Origin: Ensifer adhaerens
GTDB taxonomy: Bacteria; Pseudomonadota; Alphaproteobacteria; Rhizobiales; Rhizobiaceae
Reading direction: 5' to 3'
Assembly (NCBI RefSeq): GCF_013283195.1
Contig: NZ_JABEKT010000001.1
Coordinates: forward strand, 2,204,509-2,268,508
Length of the DNA: 64,000 bases
The translations under genes and the position numbers were made by a program. Below are positions 9,671 to 19,835 of this stretch, one piece after another. How positions within the stretch are numbered: position 1 is the stretch's first letter; each line of letters starts with the position of its first letter. Under the pieces are notes generated by a model. That model searched no databases. It saw nothing but the letters and a program-made list of their open reading frames with translations, and was not told the origin of the DNA.

Positions 9671-10888
9671 ATGACATTCGACAAAAATGCGCTCGGCTTC
9701 GGTTACGGTGAACATGCGCCATTCGCGTCGAATCCCTGGGCGACGCGCGGCAGGCTCTACCCGGAGGCGACAAGCCCGACGCGTTCCGATTTTCAACGCG
9801 ACCGTGACCGCATCGTGCATACGACGGCTTTTCGCCGGCTGAAACACAAGACGCAGGTCTTCATCGCCGCCGACGGCGACCACTATCGCACCCGCCTGAC
9901 CCACACGATCGAAGTGGCGCAGATCGCGCGCGCCCTGGCGCGGGCGCTGAAGCTTGATGAGGATCTCGCCGAAGGCGTGGCGCTCGTCCATGATTTTGGC
10001 CACACCCCGTTCGGGCATACGGGCGAGGATGCGCTGCATGACATGCTCAAGCCCTATGGCGGCTTCGATCATAACGCGCAGTCGCTGCGCATCGTCACCA
10101 AGCTCGAGCGGCGCTATGCGGAGTTCGACGGGCTGAACCTCACCTGGGAGAGCCTGGAGGGGCTCGTGAAGCACAACGGGCCGCTTCTGACCCTGGACGG
10201 ACAGGGCACGCATGGGCCGGTGCCACAGCCTATCCTCGACTACTGCGCCATTCACGATCTTGAGCTCGCGAGCTTCGCGAGCCTTGAGGCGCAGGTGGCG
10301 GCCATCGCCGATGACATTGCCTATAATACCCACGACATCGATGACGGCCTGAGATCCGGCTATCTGACGTTCGAGATGTTGGAAGACGTGCCGTTCCTCG
10401 CCCGTCTGATGCGCGAGGTCAGCGATCGCTACCCGGGTCTGGAAGCGAGCCGCTTTACCCATGAGATCATGCGGCGCCAGATCACGGCGATGGTCGAGGA
10501 CGTGATAACGGTCGCGCAAGCGCGCCTCGGGGATATCAGGCCCGAAAGTGCCATGGATGTCAGGCATGCCGGTAAGGTCATCGCGACATTTTCGGACGAG
10601 ATGGGCGAGACCGACAAGCAGATCAAGAGACTGTTGATGACGCGGATCTATCGACATCCCGAGGTGATGCGGGTGCGCGAAGGGGCCGCGTCGATCGTCT
10701 GCGATCTCTACCGCGCCTTCATGGCCGACCCCTTGCTGATGCGAGAACACTATTGGATCGACCAGATCCCCGGGATGGCCGAGCCTGCGCGCGCGCGGCA
10801 TGTCGGCGATTATCTGGCAGGCATGACGGATACCTTTGCCATCAGCGTTCACAGGCGTTTGTTTGACCATACGCCCGATTTGCGGTAG
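9671..10888 (+). CDS. dgt: Deoxyguanosinetriphosphate triphosphohydrolase-like protein
   Basis: HD-superfamily enzyme expected to hydrolyse dGTP (or other dNTPs) to the nucleoside and triphosphate. Metal-binding residues are visible: [13 protein letters not shown] supplies the first His and [14 protein letters not shown] the HD pair at residues 107-108. The start at 9671 gives a 405-residue protein; the longer frame from 9632 lacks support. This is the shorter, type 2 form common in Alphaproteobacteria. A terminator separates it from argS. Confidence 0.93.
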   Translation: MTFDKNALGFGYGEHAPFASNPWATRGRLYPEATSPTRSDFQRDRDRIVHTTAFRRLKHKTQVFIAADGDHYRTRLTHTIEVAQIARALARALKLDEDLAEGVALVHDFGHTPFGHTGEDALHDMLKPYGGFDHNAQSLRIVTKLERRYAEFDGLNLTWESLEGLVKHNGPLLTLDGQGTHGPVPQPILDYCAIHDLELASFASLEAQVAAIADDIAYNTHDIDDGLRSGYLTFEMLEDVPFLARLMREVSDRYPGLEASRFTHEIMRRQITAMVEDVITVAQARLGDIRPESAMDVRHAGKVIATFSDEMGETDKQIKRLLMTRIYRHPEVMRVREGAASIVCDLYRAFMADPLLMREHYWIDQIPGMAEPARARHVGDYLAGMTDTFAISVHRRLFDHTPDLR

Positions 10889-10901
10889 GGACGCCCCGCC
10901 C

Positions 10902-10937
10902 GGAGGCTTTTGGTTCAACCGAACCGAGCCTCCTTTT
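10902..10937 (+). terminator. Rho-independent terminator after dgt
   Basis: A 7-bp outer stem (10902-10908 with 10927-10933) encloses a second helix (GGTTC/GAACC) and is followed by TTTT. Confidence 0.75.
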
Positions 10938-10983
10938 GAGTTTTGCACCGACCATATTCGGTCGGGAATAGCGGACGGATCAG

Positions 10984-12744
10984 ATGAATCTCTTCACGGA
11001 CTTCGAATCAAGAATTAAGGATATTCTCGAAACGCTTGATGCCGTTCGAGAAAAACGATCCGAGCTTGATTTCAGCCGTATCAATGTCGAGCCGCCGCGC
11101 GACCCCAGCCATGGCGATGTCGCGACCAATGCTGCGATGGTGCTTGCCAAGCCGCTCGGGATGAATCCGCGCGCTCTTGCCGACCTCATCGTCGAAAAGC
11201 TCAAGCAGGACTCCGAGGTCACGGATGTCTCCGTTGCAGGTCCTGGCTTTATCAACGTGCGGCTTTCGGTTTCCTATTGGCAGAAGCTGTTGACGGCGAT
11301 GGTGCGCTCAGGCGCCAACTATGGCCGCAGCACCACCGGTGCCGGCCGCAAGGTCAATGTCGAATACGTGTCGGCCAACCCGACCGGTCCGATGCATGTC
11401 GGCCATTGCCGCGGCGCCGTCGTCGGCGATGCGCTCGCCAACTTGCTGGCCTTTGCCGGCTACGAGGTGACCAAGGAATATTACATCAACGACGCCGGTT
11501 CACAGATCGATGTCCTGGCGCGTTCGGCCTTCCTTCGTTACAGGCAGGCGCTTGGCGAGGAGATCGGCGAAATCCCGTCCGGCCTCTATCCCGGCGACTA
11601 TCTCGTGCCCGTGGGCGAAGCGCTTGCCGACGAGTTTGGCACCAGCCTGCGGTTGATGCCCGAGGACAAGTGGATGCCGCTCGTCAAGGAGCGCACCATC
11701 GACGCGATGATGGTCATGATCCGCGAGGATCTTGCCGCGTTGAACGTCACCCATGACGTCTTCTTTTCGGAGCGGACCCTGCATGCCAATGGCGCTGCGA
11801 AGATCCGCACCGCAATCAACGACCTGACTTTCAAGGGGCATGTGTACAAAGGCACGTTGCCGCCACCGAAGGGACAGCTACCCGAGGACTGGGAAGACCG
11901 CGAGCAGACGCTGTTTCGCTCGACCGAGGTCGGTGACGATATCGACCGGCCTTTGATCAAGTCCGATGGCAGTTATACCTATTTCGCCGCCGACGTTGCT
12001 TACTTCAAGGACAAGTTCGACCGCGGTTTCGACGAGATGATCTATGTGCTTGGCGCCGACCACGGCGGTTACGTCAAGCGCCTGGAGGCGCTGGCGCGGG
12101 CGGTGTCTGGTGGCGCGTCGAAGCTCACCGTGCTGCTCTGCCAGTTGGTCAAGCTTTACCGCGAGGGTGAGCCGGTCAAGATGTCTAAGCGCTCGGGCGA
12201 CTTCGTGACGCTGCGCGACGTCGTTGACGAAGTCGGTCGCGATCCGGTGCGGTTCATGATGATCTATCGGAAGAACTCCGAGCCGCTGGATTTCGATTTT
12301 GCCAAGGTGACAGAACAGTCCAAGGATAACCCCGTCTTCTACGTGCAGTATGCCCATGCCCGTTGCCGGTCGGTTTTCCGCCAGGCCGCGGACGCATTCC
12401 CCGATCTCGACCTGTCTTCCGTCGATCTTGCCGGCGCAATCAACGGCGCGATCGTCGATCCGGCGGAGCTGCAGCTGGTCGCCAAGCTCGCAGAATATCC
12501 GCGTGTTATCGAGGCTGCAGCACTGGCGCAGGAGCCGCATCGCATCGCGTTTTACCTGTACGATCTTGCCGCTGCCTTCCATGGACACTGGAACAAAGGT
12601 AAAGAGAATCCGGAATTACGTTTTGTTAACGATAAAAATAGAGAATTAAGTACTGCCAGACTCGGGCTGGTGCATGCTGTCGCTTCCGTACTGAAGTCGG
12701 GCCTGTCCATTACAGGCACCTCCGCACCGGAAGAAATGCGATAA
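10984..12744 (+). CDS. argS: Arginyl-tRNA synthetase
   Basis: Charges tRNA-Arg. The 586-residue protein has the ArgS N-terminal Add-1 domain, the HVGH signature at 138-141 within [27 protein letters not shown] at 399 onward, and a C-terminal DALR anticodon-binding domain. Near the 3' end (about 12595-12662) codon use shifts sharply to TTA, AGA, AAT, AGT and ACT, unlike the rest of the gene, although the encoded residues look like conserved ArgS sequence. The SPOR gene starts 63 nt downstream. Confidence 0.97.
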   Translation: MNLFTDFESRIKDILETLDAVREKRSELDFSRINVEPPRDPSHGDVATNAAMVLAKPLGMNPRALADLIVEKLKQDSEVTDVSVAGPGFINVRLSVSYWQKLLTAMVRSGANYGRSTTGAGRKVNVEYVSANPTGPMHVGHCRGAVVGDALANLLAFAGYEVTKEYYINDAGSQIDVLARSAFLRYRQALGEEIGEIPSGLYPGDYLVPVGEALADEFGTSLRLMPEDKWMPLVKERTIDAMMVMIREDLAALNVTHDVFFSERTLHANGAAKIRTAINDLTFKGHVYKGTLPPPKGQLPEDWEDREQTLFRSTEVGDDIDRPLIKSDGSYTYFAADVAYFKDKFDRGFDEMIYVLGADHGGYVKRLEALARAVSGGASKLTVLLCQLVKLYREGEPVKMSKRSGDFVTLRDVVDEVGRDPVRFMMIYRKNSEPLDFDFAKVTEQSKDNPVFYVQYAHARCRSVFRQAADAFPDLDLSSVDLAGAINGAIVDPAELQLVAKLAEYPRVIEAAALAQEPHRIAFYLYDLAAAFHGHWNKGKENPELRFVNDKNRELSTARLGLVHAVASVLKSGLSITGTSAPEEMR

Positions 12745-12807
12745 GTATTGTCACCATTTTCCCACAATGCACTGGCAAGTGAATGCAGGCAATTGTGAGT
12801 GGAGAGC

Positions 12808-15759
12808 ATGGCAGACAAACAATTCGCACGAAGCGGGCCGGCTGAATTCGATGTATTGGCAGACGATGATCCGTTGGCCGAACTCGCCCGGATCGTCGGC
12901 TACGATGCCCGGCCGGCTGTCCAGCAGTTGCAGGAGTTGCAACGCCACCAGGAAGCCGTCCGGCAGGATCCGGCGTTCGACCTCGAGGAAGAGCTTCTTC
13001 GAGAGTTCGATACCTATGACGCGCCGCGCGCGGCAAGTGTTCAGCCGGACAATGCTCCGGTTGAGCATGATGCCTCGGTAGCGCAAGAGGTTCAGCAGGC
13101 CGAGCCGGCGCTCGAATTTGAGCCGTTCGAGTTTGCTGCGCCCGAATCGGCCCCGGTCGAAGAGGTGCAGGCGCTCGAGCCGGCGTATCAGCCAGCTGAA
13201 TTCGTAGAGCCATGGGCAGAGGCCGTCGGTCCTTCCGGCGAGGTCGATCACGCCCATGCCGAAGTCGTCGCTTTTCCTGAGGCGCCTTCCGCTCCGATCG
13301 CTGATCCGGTTGTCCACGACTTCGTTTCGGAAGAGGCCGAGCCGACCTTCGATCTGGAGCATGAGCTCGAGCTCTCGCTTGGCGACGTCGATCTTTCTCC
13401 TGCAGCCGAGTTTGCCTCGGTCGGACAGCACGTGGCGGCACCTGAAGAATGGCATGCGCCGGTCGAGGATATTTCGTTCGACGTTTCGGATTTCGCCAGC
13501 GAGATGGCGACCGAGCAGGCCACTTTGGCGGTTGAGCCAACCTTCGAAGTGGCTCCGGTTGCCGAGGGCAGCAATGCCTATGCGCTGGACAATGCGTATG
13601 CGTATGAACCGGCCGTGATCGAACAGGCCGCTCCAGTTGCCGCAGAGCCGACAACCGACAGTGCTGTCGACGAGCTTCTTGCCGATATCGAGCGGTTCCC
13701 TGTGCCGGCTGCAACCGGATTGGTCGCCGCCGCGGTTCACACCCATCCCGCCGTCCATGCACGGGCTGAGCCGGTCGCAACCGGAGCAGCTCCCGTCAAG
13801 AAGAGCCCGTACCCCTTCACGCCGACTTTCAGCCGTGCCACTCCGGTCGCCTCGGCCTCCGGCGTCGGTCAGCAACGTGCCTTCGCCGGTCCGATCGTCT
13901 CGTCGATCCCCGCAGCTGCTGCCGCTGCAGTCGCTGTCCCAGCGGTCGCACCGGTGGTTCCTGAGGCCATCGTTGAGCCTGCTCGCCCGGCTTTTGAGCC
14001 GGAGAACGAGCCGAGCTTCGACATTGAGAACTTCGAAATGGAGCTCTCGGATGTGGCGCTGGAAATGGAGCTTCCGGTGTTCGATGCGTCTGAAGACGTG
14101 GCGACCGCCCTTCAGCAGCCTGCTTTCGCTGCCGTCGAGCCCACGCCTCTGCAGCGCGAAGAGCCTTTCGTCGCGCCGCCGATCGCAGCAGCGCCTATCG
14201 AAATCGAAGAGGTTCCGGTTGAAAGCGCGTTGCCATTCGATCCCTCGATGATCGCCGAAGCCGACACCGGTGTCGCTCCGATCGCCGACATGGAGGTGCC
14301 GCAGCTGCCGGTCATCGAGACGGAAAAGCCGGCCGCCTATCCCGCCGACTATGATCTCGATATCGACGCGGAAATGGCACAGCTTTTCGGCACGCCGGCA
14401 CCGTCTGCAAGGGAGACACAGGCTCGCCCTGCAGAGGTTCGTGAACCTGCGCGCGCTGCGCCAGCAGCCAAGCCGGCCGCATCGTTCGGCGCGGCCCCGA
14501 TGGATGATTTCGACGAGTTCGAGAAGGCAATGGAAGAAGACTTCCGTCGCTCGATGGTCGAACGCCAGACCACGCCGCGCGAATCCGAGCGCGTGCATCC
14601 GATGTCCGGCCAGGCCGAAGAGGGTGCTTACAAGGAGTACGGTTCCGGTCGCCGCTCGCAGCGCGCAATGCTGCTGGCCGCAAGCGTCGCCGGCGTCATC
14701 ATTCTTGGCGGTGCGGGCGTTTATGCATGGATGGGGGGCAGCGATGCCGCTTCGTCCGGCGAAGGACCCAAGATCATTCTCGCCGATAAATCGCCGGTGA
14801 AGGTCGTGCCGGAGGAAAAGGGCGGGAAGACCGTGCCGAACCAGGACAAGGCCGTCTATGACCGCGTTGCCGGCGCACAGGGCACAGGTCCTCGCCAGGA
14901 GGCGCTCGTCTCTTCCACCGAGGAGCCGATGGATGTCGTGCAGCGGACGCTGACGCCGGAAAACCTGCCGAATGATAGCAGCGATGAAGCGGATGTACTC
15001 GGCGCGACGTCGCCGAATGCAGACGAAGAGTCTGCCCGTCTTCTGCCTGACGACGGCACTGCTGCGCCGGCAGACCAGGAAGAGGACAAGGCTCCCGCTG
15101 TCGCGCCGCGAAAAGTACGTACGATGATCGTTAAGCCGGACGGCACGCTCGTCGCCCGCGAAGAGCCAGTTGCTGCACCTGCAGCGGAAGTCGCCGGCAA
15201 TGCTCAACCGGTTCCGGCAACGGCTTCGGGTCAGGTTGCTGCGTCGGGCGCCGAGGGCCAGGCAACTGCCGCGGGCGCCGGTTCCGAACTTCGTGCAGCC
15301 GGACAGGCACCGGCCAGCGCCGACCAGGTCGCACTTGCCGCCGCAAGCAACGCCACTGTCAACGCCGGCGACCAGGCGCCCTTGCCGCAGACCCGACCGG
15401 CCGAACAGGCGGCCAACGTGGCTGCAGCCACAACAGCTGCGCGCCCGGCGGAAACGCAAGGCGCCGCCAGCGCCGCAGTGGATACCCAGCAGGTTTCCAC
15501 CGCATCCGTTCCGGCTGGCACCTACTTCATCCAGGTGGCGTCGCTGCCTTCCGAGGCTGAAGCGCAGAAGTCCTACAATAGCCTTTCCAACAAGTTTGGA
15601 AGCGTTATCGGCGGTCGCGGCGTGGATATCCGCAAGGCGGAGATCGCGGGCAAAGGCACCTACTACCGTGTCCGCATCCCGGCCGGCTCGCGCGAAGAGG
15701 CCAATGCCCTTTGCTCGCGCTACAAGGGGGCAGGCGGCAGTTGCCTCGTTACCAAGTAG
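12808..15759 (+). CDS. Large SPOR-domain membrane protein
   Basis: Predicted bitopic inner membrane protein that binds peptidoglycan lacking stem peptides, usually at division sites. The 983 residues divide into a very long acidic Ala/Pro/Glu/Val-rich cytoplasmic region (1 to about 610), one transmembrane helix (about 619-640, AMLLAASVAGVIILGGAG), an Ala/Gln-rich periplasmic linker, and a C-terminal SPOR domain (about 906-983) opening with GTYFIQVASL. The ATG at 12808 has GGAGAG just upstream. It follows argS closely and may be cotranscribed. A strong hairpin follows. The length of the cytoplasmic region is remarkable; its function is unknown. Confidence 0.88.
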   Translation: MADKQFARSGPAEFDVLADDDPLAELARIVGYDARPAVQQLQELQRHQEAVRQDPAFDLEEELLREFDTYDAPRAASVQPDNAPVEHDASVAQEVQQAEPALEFEPFEFAAPESAPVEEVQALEPAYQPAEFVEPWAEAVGPSGEVDHAHAEVVAFPEAPSAPIADPVVHDFVSEEAEPTFDLEHELELSLGDVDLSPAAEFASVGQHVAAPEEWHAPVEDISFDVSDFASEMATEQATLAVEPTFEVAPVAEGSNAYALDNAYAYEPAVIEQAAPVAAEPTTDSAVDELLADIERFPVPAATGLVAAAVHTHPAVHARAEPVATGAAPVKKSPYPFTPTFSRATPVASASGVGQQRAFAGPIVSSIPAAAAAAVAVPAVAPVVPEAIVEPARPAFEPENEPSFDIENFEMELSDVALEMELPVFDASEDVATALQQPAFAAVEPTPLQREEPFVAPPIAAAPIEIEEVPVESALPFDPSMIAEADTGVAPIADMEVPQLPVIETEKPAAYPADYDLDIDAEMAQLFGTPAPSARETQARPAEVREPARAAPAAKPAASFGAAPMDDFDEFEKAMEEDFRRSMVERQTTPRESERVHPMSGQAEEGAYKEYGSGRRSQRAMLLAASVAGVIILGGAGVYAWMGGSDAASSGEGPKIILADKSPVKVVPEEKGGKTVPNQDKAVYDRVAGAQGTGPRQEALVSSTEEPMDVVQRTLTPENLPNDSSDEADVLGATSPNADEESARLLPDDGTAAPADQEEDKAPAVAPRKVRTMIVKPDGTLVAREEPVAAPAAEVAGNAQPVPATASGQVAASGAEGQATAAGAGSELRAAGQAPASADQVALAAASNATVNAGDQAPLPQTRPAEQAANVAAATTAARPAETQGAASAAVDTQQVSTASVPAGTYFIQVASLPSEAEAQKSYNSLSNKFGSVIGGRGVDIRKAEIAGKGTYYRVRIPAGSREEANALCSRYKGAGGSCLVTK

Positions 15760-15780
15760 TCAGCGCGGAACTCGTGCTAC

Positions 15781-15818
15781 AGGAAGGGCGCGGCAGAGAT
15801 GCCGCGCCCTTCCTGATT
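15781..15818 (+). terminator. Strong hairpin after the SPOR gene
   Basis: A perfect 15-bp stem (15781-15795 with 15800-15814) closes on GAGA. The T tail is poor, so it may act as a terminator or as a 3'-end stabiliser. Confidence 0.65.
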
Positions 15819-15899
15819 CAGTGTCAGTAGTCTGTGCATGACGTACACTGATGATTATTCTCGCTTCGCGGCCGGCAAGTGGCGCACTATGCTTTTGGG

Positions 15900-16916
15900 A
15901 TGAGCGAATCAAAAGCATTTATCTCCGGCTGCAAAGGTCTTTCGCTTTCGGGCGAAGAGCGCAGCTTCTTTGATGGCGAGCGTCCTTGGGGCTTTATCCT
16001 CTTTGGTCGCAACATCGGTGAAGAACAGCAGATTTCCGATCTGGTCGCAGCCTTGCGAGATAGTATCGGCAATCCGGTGGCACCCGTGCTGATCGATCAG
16101 GAAGGCGGGCGCGTCCAGCGCATCCGGCCGCCGCTTGTCCAGCAGTACCCGAACGGTGCCGCGATCGGTGAAATCTACCGCCGCGATACGGAAGGCGGCC
16201 TGCGGGCTGCCTGGCTGATGGGGCGGCTTCACGCCTTTGATCTGATGCGGTTCGGCATTACCGTCGATTGCCTGCCGGTCCTCGACGTTCCGGTTCCCGG
16301 CAGTCACGATGTCATCGGCAATCGCGCCTATGGACACGACCCGCAGAGCGTGACGGCGATCGGCCGGGCGATGGCGGAGGGCCTGAAGTCCGGTGGCATG
16401 CTGCCGGTGATGAAGCATATGCCTGGCCATGGCCGCACCTTCGTCGATTCCCACCACAGCCTGCCTGTCGTCAGCGAAACATTCGAGGAACTCGCCAAAA
16501 GCGATTTCCTGCCCTTCATCGCCATGAAGGACGAGGTCATGGCCATGTCGGCGCACATGGTCTTTACGGCGATCGATCCGGACAATCCGGCAACGACGTC
16601 CGCCAAGGTGGTGCGTGAAATTATCCGTGGTCACATCGGTTTCGACGGGTTGTTGATGTCCGACGACGTTTCGATGAACGCGCTGGCGGGCGACATGTCG
16701 ACCCGCGCGCGCAACATCATCGACGCCGGGCTTGATCTTGTCTTGCATTGTCATGGCATAATGGACGAGATGAAGGCTGTGGCGGATGTCGTCCCGGTTC
16801 TGGCCGGAGAGACATTGCGCAGGGCAAGGGCCGCAGAGGCCGCCTTCCGCAAGCCCGACGATGCGAACGAACAGGAACTGCGGGCCGAGTTCAACGGTCT
16901 GTTCGCAACTGTTTGA
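15900..16916 (+). CDS. nagZ: Beta-N-acetylhexosaminidase
   Basis: Cytoplasmic glycoside hydrolase family 3 enzyme that removes GlcNAc from muropeptides during peptidoglycan recycling. The family motif KHMPGHGRTFVDSHHSLP begins at residue 172, giving the catalytic His/Asp dyad loop, and the nucleophile Asp lies in MSDDVSM (255-256). The 338-residue length is usual. The ATG at 15900 is preferred over an upstream GTG at 15879. It leads the nagZ-scpA-scpB group; scpA starts 36 nt downstream. Confidence 0.95.
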   Translation: MSESKAFISGCKGLSLSGEERSFFDGERPWGFILFGRNIGEEQQISDLVAALRDSIGNPVAPVLIDQEGGRVQRIRPPLVQQYPNGAAIGEIYRRDTEGGLRAAWLMGRLHAFDLMRFGITVDCLPVLDVPVPGSHDVIGNRAYGHDPQSVTAIGRAMAEGLKSGGMLPVMKHMPGHGRTFVDSHHSLPVVSETFEELAKSDFLPFIAMKDEVMAMSAHMVFTAIDPDNPATTSAKVVREIIRGHIGFDGLLMSDDVSMNALAGDMSTRARNIIDAGLDLVLHCHGIMDEMKAVADVVPVLAGETLRRARAAEAAFRKPDDANEQELRAEFNGLFATV

Positions 16917-16952
16917 GGACGGGTACGGCCGGCGGGAAAGGATCGGGCTGTC

Positions 16953-17819
16953 GTGAGTAGTGCGGGCGAAAAACAGGGAAGGTCCGGGCCGAAAGCGCCG
17001 ATGGATCCCCTGTGGCAGGACGAGACCGCGGAGCGGGGGCTGCACGAAGAGGCGCTTGTCATCGACATCGCCGGCTTTGAAGGCCCGCTCGATCTGCTTC
17101 TCCATCTCGCCCGCAGCCAACGGGTCGATCTTGCCCGCATCTCGGTGCTGGCACTGGCGGAGCAATACATCGCCTTTGTCGAGCGCGCGCGCAGCATTCG
17201 CATCGAACTGGCCGCCGACTATCTCGTGATGGCGGCTTGGCTTGCCTATCTCAAATCGCGGCTGCTGATCCCGCAACAGGCGAAAGACGACGGCCCTTCG
17301 GGCGAGGAGATGGCCTCGGCGCTGGCGTTCCGGCTGAAACGCCTCGAAGCGATGCGCGAGGCCGCCACCCGGCTGATCAATCGAAACCGCCTCGGCCGCG
17401 ACGTCTTTGTCCGGGGTGCGCCGGAGCATATCGTCACCGAGCGGAAGTCGGACTACGACGCTTCGCTCTATGATCTGCTGACGGCTTATGCAGGCTTGCG
17501 GCAACGCACGGCGATTACGCAGGTAACGATCGAAAAACGCCATGTCTGGTCGCTTGCCGATGCGCGATTGATCCTGGCGCGCATGATCGGTCATCTCGAT
17601 GACTGGACCGCACTCGATCACTTCCTTCTGCGTTACATGACGACGCCGAAAGAGCGCGCGACGGCTATCGCCAGTTCGTTTGCGGCCTCGCTGGAAATGG
17701 TGCGCGAGGGACGCCTGGAAATCCGCCAGGAGGAAGCATTCGCGCCGATTTATCTGCGGCGCGGGCCAAACCCGATCGATGCCGCAACGCTTGCCGATAT
17801 GGAGGCAGCCCGTGGCTGA
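16953..17819 (+). CDS. scpA: Segregation and condensation protein A
   Basis: Kleisin subunit that bridges the SMC heads in the bacterial condensin. The 288-residue protein carries the ScpA signature: FEGPLDLLLHLARSQRVDL near residue 45, then DYLVMAAWLAYLKSRLLLP-like sequence. The C-terminal winged helix (DWTALDHFLL to PNPIDA) is present. It starts with GTG. Its last codons overlap the start of scpB by 8 nt, so the two subunits are likely coupled in translation. Confidence 0.94.
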   Translation: MSSAGEKQGRSGPKAPMDPLWQDETAERGLHEEALVIDIAGFEGPLDLLLHLARSQRVDLARISVLALAEQYIAFVERARSIRIELAADYLVMAAWLAYLKSRLLIPQQAKDDGPSGEEMASALAFRLKRLEAMREAATRLINRNRLGRDVFVRGAPEHIVTERKSDYDASLYDLLTAYAGLRQRTAITQVTIEKRHVWSLADARLILARMIGHLDDWTALDHFLLRYMTTPKERATAIASSFAASLEMVREGRLEIRQEEAFAPIYLRRGPNPIDAATLADMEAARG

Positions 17820-18540
17820 GCCGCAGAAATATTTGCCCCGCCTGGACGAAGACGAGAGCGAGAGCGACGGCCCGCTGCTTGATCCGCGAACGGAGCAGGA
17901 AGCCGAACGGATTGCCGAAGCGCTGGTCTTTGCCTCGGCTCAGCCGGTCTCTGAGACCTACATTGCCAGCCGCCTGCCGGGCGGAACCAATGTCCCGCGC
18001 ATCATGGCGCGGCTGAAGGCGTTTTATGCCAGCCGCGGCGTCAATCTGGTGCAGGTGGCCGATCACTGGGCGTTTCGGACTGCCGCCGATCTGTCTTTCG
18101 TCGTGCAGACCGACGAGCAGGAGGTGCGCAAGCTGTCGCGCGCCGCCCTCGAAGTGCTGGCGATTATTGCCTACCACCAGCCGGTCACCCGTGCCGAGAT
18201 CGAAGATATTCGTGGTGTGCAGACGTCCAAGGGTACGCTCGATGTGTTGATGGAGGCGGGGTGGGTCCGCTTCCGCGGCCGCCGGCGAACGCCTGGGCGT
18301 CCGGTCACCTTCGGAACGACGCGTGATTTTCTCGACCACTTCGGCCTGGAGGAACTGCGCGATCTGCCCGGGATTGAGGAGTTGAAGGGTGCGGGACTTC
18401 TGTCCGGACGCATTCCGTCCAATCTGCATATACCCGTGCCGGTGGGCGATGATGACCTGGCAGAAAACGAGGATCCGATCACCCAGCTCGATCTGGAAGA
18501 ACTGGGGCTCTTGACTCCGAAGGGCGAAGAGGCCGATTAA
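17812..18540 (+). CDS. scpB: Segregation and condensation protein B
   Basis: Partner of ScpA in the SMC complex, with two winged-helix domains. I place the start at the GTG at 17812, which follows GGAGGCAG and overlaps the scpA stop; the open frame extends further upstream, but there it only reads scpA out of frame. The 242-residue product has ALEVLAIIAYHQPVTRAEIEDIRGV, the most conserved ScpB block, and a TTRDFLDHFGL-type motif near residue 170. The acidic C-terminal tail is variable in the family. Confidence 0.94.
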   Translation: MAEPQKYLPRLDEDESESDGPLLDPRTEQEAERIAEALVFASAQPVSETYIASRLPGGTNVPRIMARLKAFYASRGVNLVQVADHWAFRTAADLSFVVQTDEQEVRKLSRAALEVLAIIAYHQPVTRAEIEDIRGVQTSKGTLDVLMEAGWVRFRGRRRTPGRPVTFGTTRDFLDHFGLEELRDLPGIEELKGAGLLSGRIPSNLHIPVPVGDDDLAENEDPITQLDLEELGLLTPKGEEAD

Positions 18541-18627
18541 AAACCTGATTGGAGATATCGGCTTTCTCCGTCGAGCCTGCACCCGGCACGATCGCTGCGG
18601 TGCCACCGGTGTCAAGGAATACGCAGC

Positions 18628-19740
18628 ATGGTTTCAGATACGCAGCACGTGCCCGTCATGGCAACGCGACGGACGGCGGGCGTATCTTTCGCGGCGAGCC
18701 TGACGTTCGAGGATATCCACCACAGCTATCATTCCAAGGAGACGATCAAGGGCGTCAGCCTGGCGGCAAAGGCCGGCGAGGTCCTATGCCTGCTCGGCCC
18801 CTCCGGTTCCGGCAAGACCACGCTGTTGCGGATTGCCGCCGGCATCGAGATGCAAAGCGCCGGTCGCCTTCTGCTCAACGGGCAAGAGATTTCCGGCCCA
18901 TCGATCTTCCTGCCGCCGGAAAAGCGCGGCGTAGGGCTGATGTTTCAGGACTTTGCGCTGTTTCCCCACATGACCATCCGCGACAACGTTCGCTTTGGGC
19001 TGACCGCCCTTCCCAAGAGGGAGGGCCTGATCCAGGCCGATGCGGCCCTGGAGCGGGTTGGCTTGTCGCATTATGCCGACCGTTATCCCCATGTGCTTTC
19101 AGGTGGCGAGCAGCAGCGCGTCGCCCTTGCCCGTGCGCTCGCGCCACGGCCTGCCGTGTTGCTGATGGATGAACCTTTTTCGGGGCTCGACTCAAGGCTC
19201 AAGGATTCGATCCGTGCCGATACGCTCGCCATCCTGCGTGAGACCCGAGCCACAGCGATCGTCGTCACACATGATGCCGAGGAAGCGATGCGCATGGCCG
19301 ACCGGATCGCTTTGCTCAAGGATGGACGCCTGGTCCAGGTCGGTACGGCCGACGAGCTTTATCGCAAGCCAAGGGACCTCTTCGCCGCCGGTTTCTTCTC
19401 TGAAATCAATGTGTTCGACGCGCAGGTTCGAAACGGCCGCGTCGACACGCCGCTGGGGGGCGTGGATGCCGGCAGATATCGCGACGGGCAGCTTCTTTCC
19501 GTAGCGGTGCGACTTTCGGGCCTGCATGTCGGTGAGGACGAGGGCGATATACAGGCACGGATCGTGTCGCGTCGTTTCATCGGAGTCGTCGAATTGCTCG
19601 AGCTGGCTGTGCCGGGCTGCGACGGGACGGTGCGCGCGCGCATCCGGGCGGACCAATTGCCGCAAGGATTGCGCGATGTAATGCTTTCAGTTAACGAGCG
19701 GGATATATTGCTGTTTGAAAAAGATGTTCCGACATCTTAG
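18628..19740 (+). CDS. ABC transporter ATP-binding protein, Fe3+/sulfate/spermidine-type
   Basis: ATPase subunit of an importer. Walker A GPSGSGKTT lies at 57-65, the signature LSGGEQQ at 157-163, Walker B VLLMDE at 177-182, and the switch His in VVTHDAEEA. A C-terminal extension of about 120 residues resembles the TOBE regulatory region of the FbpC/CysA/PotA group. No permease or binding-protein gene is adjacent: scpB lies upstream and tatA downstream. The partner must be encoded elsewhere or the protein serves another system. The phrase FFSEINVFDA before the TOBE region is most like iron(III)-type ATPases. Confidence 0.87.
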   Translation: MVSDTQHVPVMATRRTAGVSFAASLTFEDIHHSYHSKETIKGVSLAAKAGEVLCLLGPSGSGKTTLLRIAAGIEMQSAGRLLLNGQEISGPSIFLPPEKRGVGLMFQDFALFPHMTIRDNVRFGLTALPKREGLIQADAALERVGLSHYADRYPHVLSGGEQQRVALARALAPRPAVLLMDEPFSGLDSRLKDSIRADTLAILRETRATAIVVTHDAEEAMRMADRIALLKDGRLVQVGTADELYRKPRDLFAAGFFSEINVFDAQVRNGRVDTPLGGVDAGRYRDGQLLSVAVRLSGLHVGEDEGDIQARIVSRRFIGVVELLELAVPGCDGTVRARIRADQLPQGLRDVMLSVNERDILLFEKDVPTS

Positions 19741-19835
19741 GGTCTGTGGCGAAAACGGGCTGTGCTGGTGGCGCGCCTGAAAATTGACACGCGAATAGGG
19801 CCTGAATTCGGGGAAGGCTCAGAGGGAGAATACGC

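Noticed and set aside
12751-15459. 902-residue open frame on the minus strand across the SPOR gene
   Set aside because: Low-complexity antisense translation (Arg/Gly/Cys-rich). The plus-strand frame has a membrane helix and a SPOR domain.
15909-17621. 570-residue open frame on the minus strand across nagZ and scpA
   Set aside because: It spans two well-supported genes on the other strand and shows no recognisable domain.
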